A DNA stretch of 64,000 nucleotides, from positions 30,040 through 94,039 of the forward strand of contig NZ_FNUK01000003.1 of assembly GCF_900108045.1 (NCBI RefSeq). Direction: 5' to 3'. Below the pieces are notes generated by a model, which saw only the letters and a program-made list of their open reading frames with translations, searched no databases and had not been told where the DNA came from. The translations under genes and the position numbers were made by a program. This document shows, piece after piece, positions 52,827 through 61,685 of the stretch. Source of the DNA: Caloramator fervidus (lineage in GTDB: Bacteria > Bacillota > Clostridia > Clostridiales > Caloramatoraceae). The stretch's first letter is position 1. Every line of letters starts with the position of its first letter.

Positions 52827-53394
52827 ATCTTCCACTCCTTAAAAAATTTTTTAACATGTCTAAACCCTGCTCAGTTAAAACAGCCTCGGGATGAAACTGC
52901 ACCCCTTCTATGTTATATTTTCTATGTCTTATCCCCATTATTTCCCCTTCTTTTGTTAAAGCAGTAACCTCAAGATCTTTAGGTAATTCTTCACAGGATA
53001 TAACAAGAGAATGATATCTTGTAACCTTCAAAGGATTTTTAAGACCTTTAAAAACTCCTTTGTTAAAATGTTGAACTTCATGTACCTTGCCATGAACAGG
53101 CTGTAATCCTTTAACTATCCTTCCGCCAAAATAATAACCTATACACTGATGTCCAAGACAAACGCCAAGAATAGGTTTTTGGCCTTTAAAAAAATCAATA
53201 ACCTCTAAAGGCAGATAAGCTTCCTTTGGACTTCCCGGACCTGGTGATAAAACAATGTAATCGGGATTTAATTTTTTTATATCTTTAATAGTAATTTCAT
53301 CTCTTCTTTTTACTATAACATCTTGTTCTAAAATCAAAAAATAATGATAAAGATTGTAGGTAAAAGAATCAAAATTATCAATTATTAAAACCAT
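52819..53394 (-). CDS. pabA: Glutamine amidotransferase of pABA synthesis
   Basis: 191-residue class I glutaminase that delivers ammonia to PabB. Nucleophile C79 (ILGVCLGHQCIGYYFGG), oxyanion GPGSP (LSPGPGSPKEA) and the His-x-Glu pair (GVQFHPEAVLTEQG) are all present. First gene of the pab operon. AGAGGTGTGGT precedes the ATG. In many Clostridia this subunit is shared with anthranilate synthase (TrpG), which cannot be excluded since no trp genes are in the window. Confidence 0.92.
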   Translation of the reverse strand: MVLIIDNFDSFTYNLYHYFLILEQDVIVKRRDEITIKDIKKLNPDYIVLSPGPGSPKEAYLPLEVIDFFKGQKPILGVCLGHQCIGYYFGGRIVKGLQPVHGKVHEVQHFNKGVFKGLKNPLKVTRYHSLVISCEELPKDLEVTALTKEGEIMGIRHRKYNIEGVQFHPEAVLTEQGLDMLKNFLRSGRYV

Positions 53395-53454
53395 ACCACA
53401 CCTCTTTTCTAATCTTTTCTAATGTTTTGTTTTTATTATACTATAAAATTTTAA

Positions 53455-53480
53455 GCCCTAAAAGGTAATCCTTTTAGGGC
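53455..53480 (-). terminator. Terminator of the small four-cysteine gene
   Basis: Eleven-base stem GCCCTAAAAGG/CCTTTTAGGGC with a TAAT loop, six bases after the stop codon of the 59-residue gene. A T-rich minus strand follows (TTAAAATTTTAT). Confidence 0.8.
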
Positions 53481-53485
53481 ATTTT

Positions 53486-53665
53486 CTACGTTTGGTCAAG
53501 TCCTGTTAATACATTGTCAAAAGCATTTATTTTACATCTTTGACCATCCCAATTTACACAGTTTTCACAACTTCTTTCTGGATAAACTGATAAATTATAC
53601 ATTCCTTCTGTTTTATAATAGCTACAGCTTCTCGCAACAGCTTTTAATTGCTCTTTGCTTGCCAT
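53486..53665 (-). CDS. Small four-cysteine protein
   Basis: 59 residues from the ATG at 53665 (GGGGG ribosome site); the longer frame upstream has no ribosome site. Cysteines C14, C33, C36 and C44 give a C-x18-C-x2-C-x7-C pattern (ERSCENCVNWDGQRCKIN), able to form a zinc or iron-sulfur site. I do not recognise it; similar tiny cysteine-rich proteins are found across Clostridia. It converges on nothing and is divergent from the germination operon, sharing its intergenic region. Confidence 0.7.
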   Translation of the reverse strand: MASKEQLKAVARSCSYYKTEGMYNLSVYPERSCENCVNWDGQRCKINAFDNVLTGLDQT

Positions 53666-53778
53666 ATTTTTACCCCCATAATAAATATTCTTAAATATAT
53701 TTTTACTCATAACTAATTTATTATTCATTCTAAACATAAAATAAAATATTTTGCACAAAATATAAAAAGGTGATAGAT

Positions 53779-54864
53779 ATGTTTAAATATAACAATCAAA
53801 TAACAAAAAACCAATATATGTTTATAATTCAAAATTCAATGATAGGAGTTGGAATATTATCTTTAGCATCAGAAGTTTGTAAAGAAGCACAGCAATCTGG
53901 ATGGATATCAACGTTTTTAGGAGGATTTTATCCTATATTTGTAGTAACTTTAACTACTATTATTTTTAAAAACATGAACTTCAATGAATTTTTTGAAATC
54001 AACAGAAGAATTTATGGTAAGTTTTTAGCTTACATATTTACAATATTTTTCTTTATTAATTTTACATTCTTTACATCTTTTGTACTTTCTGGATTTACTA
54101 ATGTTTTGACTTTTTCTACAACAAAGTTTTTATCTCCATATGTAATAATTGTACTGACTTCTGTGCTCATTTACTTTACAATAAACCAAGGTCTAACAAA
54201 TATTGGAAGATTATCAGAGCTTTTATTTTATCTTACTATTTTACTGCTTATAATCCCTATTTACTTTATAAACAAAGGTAATTCAACCAACCTACTGCCT
54301 ATAATCAGCAACACTAACTCAATAATAAAGGCTATTCCTAAAACATTTTTCTCATATTCTGGAGTAGAAATTAGCCTTTTTATAATCCCATTTGTTACAG
54401 ACACTAAAAATGTGTTAGCCTCTGGAATAAAGGGTAGTCTAATAACGATAATTCTTTATAGCGTGACAGTTATTCTTACTATAAGTTATTGTGGTTATGT
54501 ATTAACTTCAAAACTTCAATATCCTTTGCTTTATCTTGTTTCTGCAGCAGACCTTCCTATTTTATCTAACTTTGAACCTTTGTTTATTTTTCTTTGGGGA
54601 AATAAAATATTTCAAACCTTAGCAGTTGGATGCTTTGGTATGTCATATACTTTATCCTTTATAATTAAAAATTCTTATAACAGATGTTGTCTTTTTACAT
54701 GCCTTTTAATAATTTTTACTTCATCAATACTTATTCCAGAACACAACCGTTCTATGGTAATAGATATAGTAATGCCCTATCTTGTTTATACAATAATAAT
54801 TTATACCCTCTTAACTTTTATTCTTAGTTATCTAAAACGGGGTGAGATATTTGAAAAAAATTAG
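53779..54864 (+). CDS. Spore germination receptor permease subunit (GerB type)
   Basis: 361-residue inner-membrane protein with ten helices, member of the amino-acid permease-like GerAB family that helps detect germinants. Family stretches are QYMFIIQNSMIGVGILSLAS, GWISTFLGGFYPIFVV and FFSYSGVEISLFIIPFV. The ATG at 53779 follows AAAGGTGATAG; the GTG at 53770 is within it. First gene of a B-C-A operon, overlapping the next by 14 bases. Confidence 0.92.
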   Translation: MFKYNNQITKNQYMFIIQNSMIGVGILSLASEVCKEAQQSGWISTFLGGFYPIFVVTLTTIIFKNMNFNEFFEINRRIYGKFLAYIFTIFFFINFTFFTSFVLSGFTNVLTFSTTKFLSPYVIIVLTSVLIYFTINQGLTNIGRLSELLFYLTILLLIIPIYFINKGNSTNLLPIISNTNSIIKAIPKTFFSYSGVEISLFIIPFVTDTKNVLASGIKGSLITIILYSVTVILTISYCGYVLTSKLQYPLLYLVSAADLPILSNFEPLFIFLWGNKIFQTLAVGCFGMSYTLSFIIKNSYNRCCLFTCLLIIFTSSILIPEHNRSMVIDIVMPYLVYTIIIYTLLTFILSYLKRGEIFEKN

Positions 54865-55933
54865 TTATATAGTTTTATTTATTTTTATTTTTTCATCCTG
54901 TTATAATAAAGCACCTATTGAAAGAACATCAATAATTTCAGGGGTAGGTCATGATCTAAAATCAAATAAGAAGCTGTCCTCTACCTTTGAATTTACAGTA
55001 TTTAAAGGCCAAAACATAATAGACAAAATGATAGTTACAACAGAAGGAACTTCTATATTCGATATGTATAACAAAAGACTTTTAATAACTAAACGAAAAC
55101 ATCTTCCTGGAACTATAAGACTTTTACTTATCAGCGAAAATAGAGCAAAATATGGAATATCAGATATTATAGATGCTTTTTTAAGGGATCAAGAAAGAAA
55201 TCTTAATACAACAGTTGCAGTATCAAAACAAAGTACAGAAAACATATTAAAAATGAACCCCAAAGATAGCAATACAATGTCAGAAGAAATTGAAGATCTT
55301 ATAAAATCCTCCTTTGAAGCTAACTTTACCCAAAATGATGTAACTATTAAAGACTTATTTAATATGTATTATCAAGAAGGAAGGCATATAATGATTCCTT
55401 ACGTAGAAAAGTTTAAAGACACCATAAAACTAGGAGGAATTGCAGTTTTCAAAGATGACAAAATGATATTTGTTATACCAGAGGAGGAAGCAAAATATGT
55501 AAACATATTAAGAAATGACAAAGCTCAAGGTTTTCTTTCCTTTACCAGTGAAACATCTAAATCATTTGATATAGCATGTCAAAGCAGAAGAAAAATAAAA
55601 GTCGATTATGATGATGAAAATATAGTTTACAATATCAATATTTTAATATATGCATCCATTAAAGAAGCAAACATAGATAACTCTTTAGAGTTATCTAAAG
55701 AAAAAATAACAGAATTAGAAGAAAAATATTCTAAAGAGATTTCAAAAAAGCTTCAAGAAATATCAGACAAATATAAAAATAATTACCAGTTTGATGCTTT
55801 TGATATTCAAAAATATGCAATTGCTATTTTAGGAAAGGATAAACAAAAATATGTTGAAGATAATTTTAAAAACTCCAAAATCAACGTTCAAGCTAAAATA
55901 AAAATACTATCTAGCGGCAGGATAATAAGGTAG
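54851..55933 (+). CDS. Spore germination lipoprotein (Ger(x)C type)
   Basis: 360-residue lipoprotein with signal sequence and lipobox FSSC (near residue 17), which is modified and anchors the protein outside the inner membrane. The body has the GerAC pattern (IISGVGHDL, MIVTTEGTSIFDMYNK, LLLISENRAKYGISDIIDAFLRD) and a C-terminal domain ending in AKIKILSSG. TTG at 54851 is preferred after GGGGTGAGATA; the GTG at 54842 is an alternative. It overlaps the GerB stop. Confidence 0.9.
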   Translation: MKKISYIVLFIFIFSSCYNKAPIERTSIISGVGHDLKSNKKLSSTFEFTVFKGQNIIDKMIVTTEGTSIFDMYNKRLLITKRKHLPGTIRLLLISENRAKYGISDIIDAFLRDQERNLNTTVAVSKQSTENILKMNPKDSNTMSEEIEDLIKSSFEANFTQNDVTIKDLFNMYYQEGRHIMIPYVEKFKDTIKLGGIAVFKDDKMIFVIPEEEAKYVNILRNDKAQGFLSFTSETSKSFDIACQSRRKIKVDYDDENIVYNINILIYASIKEANIDNSLELSKEKITELEEKYSKEISKKLQEISDKYKNNYQFDAFDIQKYAIAILGKDKQKYVEDNFKNSKINVQAKIKILSSGRIIR

Positions 55934-55942
55934 GTGAATAGA

Positions 55943-57400
55943 ATGATTGAAAAGTTAACAAAAAATATATATTCAAACTTAGATGTAATATCTGCTAACG
56001 TCCCCAGCAACTTAAACTTTATAAAAAGAGAAATAATTTTTAAAGAACATAAATGTTATATCTTATTTATATCCGGAATAGCAGACAAAAATGTAATAGA
56101 AGAAACTATAATTAAACCTTTATTAACTATAAAAAATCACATAAAATCCGAAAATCTACTAGATGATATGCCAAAAAAATATATATTTTCCTCGGATATA
56201 AATGTAACTAACTCAATTCCAGATATCTGTTATGAATTACTAAACGGCAAAACCGTAATCCTTGTTGAAAATTACGATACAGCTTTAGTGTGTAATACAA
56301 TAAATGATAATTATAGACAAATACAAGAATCTACGAATGAAAAGTCAATATATGGACTTAGGGAAAGCTTTACTGAAAATTTAAATTTAAACCTAACCAT
56401 ACTTCAAAGGAAAGTAAAAAATCCAAACTTAAAATTTGAAAGGTATATAGTAGGAGATAAAATAAAAACAGAATTAGTTCTTGCTTATATAGATGGAATA
56501 ATCGATCCGCTTGTCTTGACTAATATAAAATCAAAAATCACAAATATAAATGCTCCTGCTTTAATATCAACTGGATTTTTAGAACAGTTTTTAGATTACA
56601 GGCACTATAATATATTTCCTTTAACAAAAAGCACAGAAAGACCAGATAAAGTAGTATTTGATTTGCTAGAAGGAAAGGCTGCAATATTTATAGCTGAATC
56701 ACCAACTGTTTTAATTCTTCCTGCAACCTTTCTAGAATTTTTCCAAGGTTTTGAAGACTATTCAGAAAGGACTATCATAGCAAATTTTTCAAGAATAATG
56801 AGGTTTATAGCTATAATTACAATTATGATTCTTGAACCAATATATCTAGTTCTTCTAATTTATAATCCAGAACTATTTCCCTATAAACTTATGTCCCTTA
56901 TTATTTCTTCAAGACAAAACATACCACTTCCTCCCCTTTTAGAAATACTAGCAATGGACGTTGCAGTAGAAATATTAAGAGAAGGTGGAATACGCCTTCC
57001 TAACCCTGTAGGAACTACTTTAGCTATAGTTGGAGGTATAGTAATAGGTGAATCTGCAACTAAAGCAGGATTAGTAAGCTATGTTACTCTTTTTATTGTA
57101 GCTATAACTGTTATATCAACTTTTATAATTCCAAATTATCAAATGGCTTTAACTATAAGATTTATAAGATTTCCTATGCTTATATTAGGGCAAATGTTTG
57201 GCTTTTTCGGCCTTTTAATAGGTTTTTATTTTTCATTAATTCAACTTACTAAATTAGAAACATTTGGCGTACCATATTTTTCACCTGCCACACCATTTAG
57301 GTTTTCCGATATAATCGACTCAATAATTAGACTTCCTTTAAATAAAATACTTGTAGAACCTAAAAGTTTAAAACCAAGCAAAAAGAGCCCTAAAAATTAA
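55943..57400 (+). CDS. Spore germination receptor subunit GerA type
   Basis: 485 residues. A large N-terminal soluble domain (1-270) has the marks LLNGKTVILVE, LRESFTENLNLNLTIL and VGDKIKTELVLAYIDG. Then come four to five membrane helices (IITIMILEPIYLVLLIYNP, GTTLAIVGGIVIGESATKAG). This is the subunit that in Bacillus and Clostridium receptors senses or transmits the germinant signal. The ATG at 55943 follows AGGTAGGTG. Last gene of the operon; a strong terminator follows. Confidence 0.94.
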   Translation: MIEKLTKNIYSNLDVISANVPSNLNFIKREIIFKEHKCYILFISGIADKNVIEETIIKPLLTIKNHIKSENLLDDMPKKYIFSSDINVTNSIPDICYELLNGKTVILVENYDTALVCNTINDNYRQIQESTNEKSIYGLRESFTENLNLNLTILQRKVKNPNLKFERYIVGDKIKTELVLAYIDGIIDPLVLTNIKSKITNINAPALISTGFLEQFLDYRHYNIFPLTKSTERPDKVVFDLLEGKAAIFIAESPTVLILPATFLEFFQGFEDYSERTIIANFSRIMRFIAIITIMILEPIYLVLLIYNPELFPYKLMSLIISSRQNIPLPPLLEILAMDVAVEILREGGIRLPNPVGTTLAIVGGIVIGESATKAGLVSYVTLFIVAITVISTFIIPNYQMALTIRFIRFPMLILGQMFGFFGLLIGFYFSLIQLTKLETFGVPYFSPATPFRFSDIIDSIIRLPLNKILVEPKSLKPSKKSPKN

Positions 57401-57415
57401 GGGCTCTATTTTTTT
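57384..57415. terminator. Bidirectional terminator
   Basis: Stem AGAGCCCT/AGGGCTCT with an eight-base loop and a run of T after ATT. It covers the ends of the ger operon and the DUF445 gene. Confidence 0.9.
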
Positions 57416-58551
57416 ATAAGAATTTGCAAAAACGGATTTATAAGACCTATAAGGCCTCCTAAAAGGGCACCAAACCATGTTATTGCTTTTAGTTCTTTAT
57501 TTGACACTTCTAAAATTATTTTTTCAATATATTCAATGTCAAGTTCATTAATCCTATCTTCAACAATTTTTGAAATATCTAAAATTTCCAATAAATTTTT
57601 TCCATATCGTTTAAATAAGCAATCAGTAACAGAAAGTAAGTTATCTATAAAATAGGTAAACTTTTCTTCATCTATAGATAAAACATCATTTATCTTTAAA
57701 TTTAGAATATAACTAACAAGATTATCTACTTCTGTTTCAACAAAATATTTACCCTTCTCATAAAAAGCTTCTTTTAAGTCTATATCTTCAAAATAACGTT
57801 TTAAATCATGTATTTTAAGCTCCAATAAATTATCAATTATATTTATAATAATTAAAGCCAGATCAGTTCTGTTTTCAGATTTATCTAAGTATTCCTCTAT
57901 CGAAGATATAGCTTTTTGAGTTATAAATTCTGGACTTATAATCATTGTTATAAATTTTCCTATATTCTGTTGGAGTATATTATATAATAATTCAGCTAAT
58001 TTTACCTTTACAATTGGTTTTCTCAACTTTGATTTTATAAATAAAGCTATATCATCTTTATTTTTTATTACGGTATCTTTTATGCTATCAATAATTTTAT
58101 CTGTAAAGATATCTCTCAGCCTTGTATCCTGAATATTTAAATCTTTCCTTCTACTAATTTGAAATTTTATCAATCTAAACACATACTTAGTTATTGTTTT
58201 CCTAATATCATCTAATTTAACTCCTGTCTTGTTTAAAACTTCTCCTATAGAATAATTTTTAATAGACAATTCCTTTATTTTAAAAATAACCCATTCTCTT
58301 AATTTATTCTTAAAACTAGGATTAGATAACCAATTATGAACAACTTCATAAGTTAAAATATGTTCTTTTAAAGCATCCCCTATATTCTTGGCAATTCTTT
58401 TTCTTTCTTTTGGAATAAGACCTGGAGTAAAAGGAAGTTTAAATCCTAGAAATCTCACTTCATTAAATGGCCGAAATAGCATTTTAATTGCAATATAATT
58501 AGTAACATACCCTATTAGAGCCCCTAAAACTGCTGAAACTAAAAGCCCCAT
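57406..58551 (-). CDS. DUF445 family membrane protein (YheB-like)
   Basis: 381 residues with one N-terminal and one C-terminal membrane helix around a long helical, charged middle part. The N-terminal family stretch is [21 protein letters not shown], followed by [22 protein letters not shown]. The end is [21 protein letters not shown], a mirror of the beginning. YheB in Bacillus is a member; the function is unknown. GGTGATAAA precedes the ATG. Confidence 0.9.
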   Translation of the reverse strand: MGLLVSAVLGALIGYVTNYIAIKMLFRPFNEVRFLGFKLPFTPGLIPKERKRIAKNIGDALKEHILTYEVVHNWLSNPSFKNKLREWVIFKIKELSIKNYSIGEVLNKTGVKLDDIRKTITKYVFRLIKFQISRRKDLNIQDTRLRDIFTDKIIDSIKDTVIKNKDDIALFIKSKLRKPIVKVKLAELLYNILQQNIGKFITMIISPEFITQKAISSIEEYLDKSENRTDLALIIINIIDNLLELKIHDLKRYFEDIDLKEAFYEKGKYFVETEVDNLVSYILNLKINDVLSIDEEKFTYFIDNLLSVTDCLFKRYGKNLLEILDISKIVEDRINELDIEYIEKIILEVSNKELKAITWFGALLGGLIGLINPFLQILIKK

Positions 58552-58602
58552 TTTATCACCATCCCTTGCCTTTTTAACAAAATTGATTATATCACAAAAA
58601 AT

Positions 58603-58632
58603 TTGGTATATCTATTAAAAATGATATATAAT
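58603..58632 (+). promoter_or_regulatory. Candidate promoter of the chemoreceptor-SBP3 gene
   Basis: TTGGTA (58603-58608) and TATAAT (58627-58632), 18 bases apart, 31 bases before the start codon. Confidence 0.5.
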
Positions 58633-58662
58633 ATGGTTATAAAACAACACGGGGGGATGACT

Positions 58663-60363
58663 ATGTTAAAAATATTTCTTGTTTTATCTTTAATCCTTAA
58701 TGCTTTTTTAATTTATACATTAAAAATAAAAAATAAAAAAATTAAAGAAGATATAAAAATTGAAGAGACTAAAAACTTAAATAACCTGTTAAAGTCCTAT
58801 TTAAAAATAATAAACAAAATAATCTACACAATTGAAAATTTAAAATTAGATTTAAAATCAATATCTGAAAAAACAAACGAGATAAATTTATCATCAAATG
58901 AAAACAAAAGTAAACTTTTACATACCCAAAACCAAATTAACAATATACATTCATTGGTTCAAAAAAACTTAAATTTATCTGATGATATAGTAAAATCTTT
59001 TGAGTTACATAACAACAATATTTCAAAAAACATACATGAAATATTTAATTCAATAGAACAATTTGAGCAAGTAAAATCCGCCATTAAAAAAACCGAAAAA
59101 TCCTTAGAAAACTTAAATAATCAAATTAATAAAGTAAGCAGTTTAATATCATCAATAAGAGAGATAGCTGCAAGCACAAATCTTCTATCTTTAAATGCAT
59201 CAATAGAAGCTGCAAGAGCTGGCGAACACGGAAAGGGCTTTGCCGTTGTAGCTTCTGAAGTAAAAAAACTATCAACACAAACCGATAAGTTTTCTAAAAT
59301 AGTAGATGAACAACTTTATGAAATGACACAAATTTCTTCATACGCTAATAAAGAAATGCTACAAAGCGTTGAACTTATAGAAAAACAATCTATTCTACTA
59401 AAAAAAGCTACAGAAAACATTTATAAAATATTAGATTCATTTAAAGTAATATCTAATCAAACCATAGAATTGTCAAAATTAAATCAAAACTCTTTTTCTT
59501 CTTTTAAAGAAATAAAATCCTACTCTGATGAAGTTATTAATTCAACAAACAATACCCTATCTTCAATAAGTGAAATAAATAATTCAATAGTTAAAGAAAA
59601 TGAAATAGTTAAACAGCTACATGAAACCTCCAACAGGCTTAGTGAAATAGGGATTAATTTATTTAAAGAACTAAAAATCAAAGATGACGAGCTTGTTGTT
59701 GTATCAGAGGAATATCCTCCTTTTGTAATAGAAGATGAACAAAAACCTGGAATTGACATAGAAATTTTAAAAGAAATTTTTGAAAAAAGACATAATATAA
59801 AGCTAAACATTTTTTATGCTCCCTTTGAAATGTGTCTAAATCTAATAAAGGAAGGATATGCAGATATAATATCAACTTTATCTTTTACTAATGAAAGACA
59901 AACATACATTAATTTTTCTAATCCCTATAGAGATGAAAATAAATTTATAATTCTCAAATCCAAAAATTCGAACATTTACTTTAGAAATTATGATGATTTA
60001 AAAAACAAAACCATAGGACTTATATTTGGATACACCTATCCTAATAAAATATTAAAAGATCCTTCAATAAAAAAAGATTTTTCTCAAAAATTAGAAGTAC
60101 TTTTTGAAAAACTAGAAAATAATCAAATTGATGCTATATTTATCAACGACTATATAGGAAATTACGTTATAAAGGCATACAAATTACAAAATAAACTAGA
60201 AATTGCAAACTTTATATATACATCCGAAGAAAAATTCGATGCAAGAATAGGTTTTACAAAGAAAAAAGACCTATCTAAATTAATAGACATATTCAATACT
60301 GAACTTAATAAACTTAAACAAGAAGGTAAAATTAAAAATATAGAAAGCAAATATCTAATTTAA
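58663..60363 (+). CDS. Chemoreceptor signalling domain fused to an amino-acid-binding (SBP family 3) domain
   Basis: 566 residues from the ATG at 58663 (GGGGGGATGACT). One N-terminal helix (residues 3-20) is followed by [12 protein letters not shown], so by the positive-inside rule the rest is cytoplasmic. Residues 40-330 are a methyl-accepting coiled coil with the tip at 166-190 ([20 protein letters not shown]) and [16 protein letters not shown]. Residues 342-566 are a full family 3 binding-protein fold ([66 protein letters not shown]). No second helix precedes it, so it cannot lie outside. The same inverted order as the 27657-30107 gene, with a different binding fold. Ligand by family: an amino acid or similar polar solute, inferred. 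Confidence 0.91.
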   Translation: MLKIFLVLSLILNAFLIYTLKIKNKKIKEDIKIEETKNLNNLLKSYLKIINKIIYTIENLKLDLKSISEKTNEINLSSNENKSKLLHTQNQINNIHSLVQKNLNLSDDIVKSFELHNNNISKNIHEIFNSIEQFEQVKSAIKKTEKSLENLNNQINKVSSLISSIREIAASTNLLSLNASIEAARAGEHGKGFAVVASEVKKLSTQTDKFSKIVDEQLYEMTQISSYANKEMLQSVELIEKQSILLKKATENIYKILDSFKVISNQTIELSKLNQNSFSSFKEIKSYSDEVINSTNNTLSSISEINNSIVKENEIVKQLHETSNRLSEIGINLFKELKIKDDELVVVSEEYPPFVIEDEQKPGIDIEILKEIFEKRHNIKLNIFYAPFEMCLNLIKEGYADIISTLSFTNERQTYINFSNPYRDENKFIILKSKNSNIYFRNYDDLKNKTIGLIFGYTYPNKILKDPSIKKDFSQKLEVLFEKLENNQIDAIFINDYIGNYVIKAYKLQNKLEIANFIYTSEEKFDARIGFTKKKDLSKLIDIFNTELNKLKQEGKIKNIESKYLI

Positions 60364-60368
60364 GCACA

Positions 60369-60397
60369 TTGAAAAAAATTTTTTGCTTTGTTAAAAT
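60369..60397 (+). promoter_or_regulatory. Promoter of tyrS
   Basis: TTGAAA (60369-60374) and TAAAAT (60392-60397), 17-base spacer, 32 bases before the TTG start. The spacer to the previous stop is only 66 bases, so no T-box leader is possible. Confidence 0.6.
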
Positions 60398-60429
60398 ATA
60401 TTAAAGCTTAAACTAAGGAGGGACAAGAT

Positions 60430-61647
60430 TTGTCAATATTAGATGTACTAAAGGAAAGAGGTTATATAGAACAGTTTAGCCACGAAGAAGAAATCAAAGA
60501 ACTTCTTGATAAGGAAAAAGTTACATTTTACATCGGATTTGACCCAACTGCAGATAGCCTCCATGTTGGACATTTTATTCAATTAATGGTTATGTCATAC
60601 CTTCAAAAAGCTGGCCACAGACCAATCGTTCTAATAGGTGGCGGAACTGCAATGGTTGGAGACCCTTCAGGAAAAACTGACATGAGAAAAATGCTTTCAA
60701 AAGAAGATATAACATATAATGTTGAATGTATAAAAAAACAAATGGAAAAATTTATTGACTTCTCAGAGGGAAAAGCAATTTTAGTTAACAATGCCGAATG
60801 GCTCTTAAATTTAAATTATATAGATTTTTTAAGAGATATAGGAGTTCATTTTTCAGTAAATAGAATGCTGACTGCAGAGTGCTTTAAGCTAAGGCTTGAA
60901 AAAGGACTATCTTTCTTAGAATTTAACTATATGTTAATGCAAGCCTATGACTTCTTAGAATTAAACAGACGTTACGGATGCAAATTAGAAGTTGGAGGAA
61001 ATGACCAGTGGTCAAACATATTAGCAGGTGTTGACTTAATAAGAAGAAAAGAAGGAAAAGAAGCTTACGGCATGACAATTACTCTTTTAACTAACTCAGA
61101 AGGAAAGAAAATGGGTAAAACTGAAAAAGGTGCCCTTTGGCTTGATCCTAATAAAACTTCTCCTTATGAATTTTATCAATATTGGAGAAACGTAAATGAT
61201 GCCGACGTTGAAAAATGCTTAAGACTTCTTACATTCTTGCCAATGGAGGAAGTAAGAAAACTTTCTTCCCTAAAAGATAAAGAAATAAATGAAGCTAAAA
61301 AAATACTAGCCTTTGAAGTTACAAAACTAGTTCATGGAGAGGAAGAAGCTAAAAAAGCCCAAGAAGCAGCAGAAGCTTTATTCGGAGGTAGTGGAGATCT
61401 TTCTAATGTTCCAACAATTAAGATTTCTTCAAACTTAATAGGTCAAAAACTTTTAGATGTTCTTGTAGAAGCTAAAGTTATACCATCAAAAAGCGAGGGA
61501 AAACGCTTAATTCAACAGGGAGGATTATATATAAACAACGAAAAGGTTAGTAGTTTTGATGAAGTTCTTAAAGAAGAAATGTTTAAAGAAGGATTTATGT
61601 TGGTTAGAAAAGGAAAAAAAAGTTATAATAAAATTGAATTAGAATAA
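60430..61647 (+). CDS. tyrS: Tyrosyl-tRNA synthetase
   Basis: 405-residue class I synthetase of the TyrS (TyrRS-Z-like length) type. The HIGH motif is HVGH ([14 protein letters not shown]) and the KMSKS motif is KMGKT ([17 protein letters not shown]). A C-terminal S4 domain occupies 340-405 ([19 protein letters not shown]). TTG start at 60430 after AAGGAGGG. The gene is monocistronic and ends at a strong terminator. The usual T-box of tyrS genes in this phylum is absent. Confidence 0.96.
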   Translation: MSILDVLKERGYIEQFSHEEEIKELLDKEKVTFYIGFDPTADSLHVGHFIQLMVMSYLQKAGHRPIVLIGGGTAMVGDPSGKTDMRKMLSKEDITYNVECIKKQMEKFIDFSEGKAILVNNAEWLLNLNYIDFLRDIGVHFSVNRMLTAECFKLRLEKGLSFLEFNYMLMQAYDFLELNRRYGCKLEVGGNDQWSNILAGVDLIRRKEGKEAYGMTITLLTNSEGKKMGKTEKGALWLDPNKTSPYEFYQYWRNVNDADVEKCLRLLTFLPMEEVRKLSSLKDKEINEAKKILAFEVTKLVHGEEEAKKAQEAAEALFGGSGDLSNVPTIKISSNLIGQKLLDVLVEAKVIPSKSEGKRLIQQGGLYINNEKVSSFDEVLKEEMFKEGFMLVRKGKKSYNKIELE

Positions 61648-61650
61648 AAA

Positions 61651-61685
61651 TAATTCCCTAGAAACTTTCTAGGGAATTATTTTTT
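61651..61685. terminator. Bidirectional terminator
   Basis: Fourteen-base stem TAATTCCCTAGAAA and its complement around a single C, followed by ATTTTTTAT. Lies between tyrS and the LtaS-like gene and touches the latter's stop. Confidence 0.9.
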
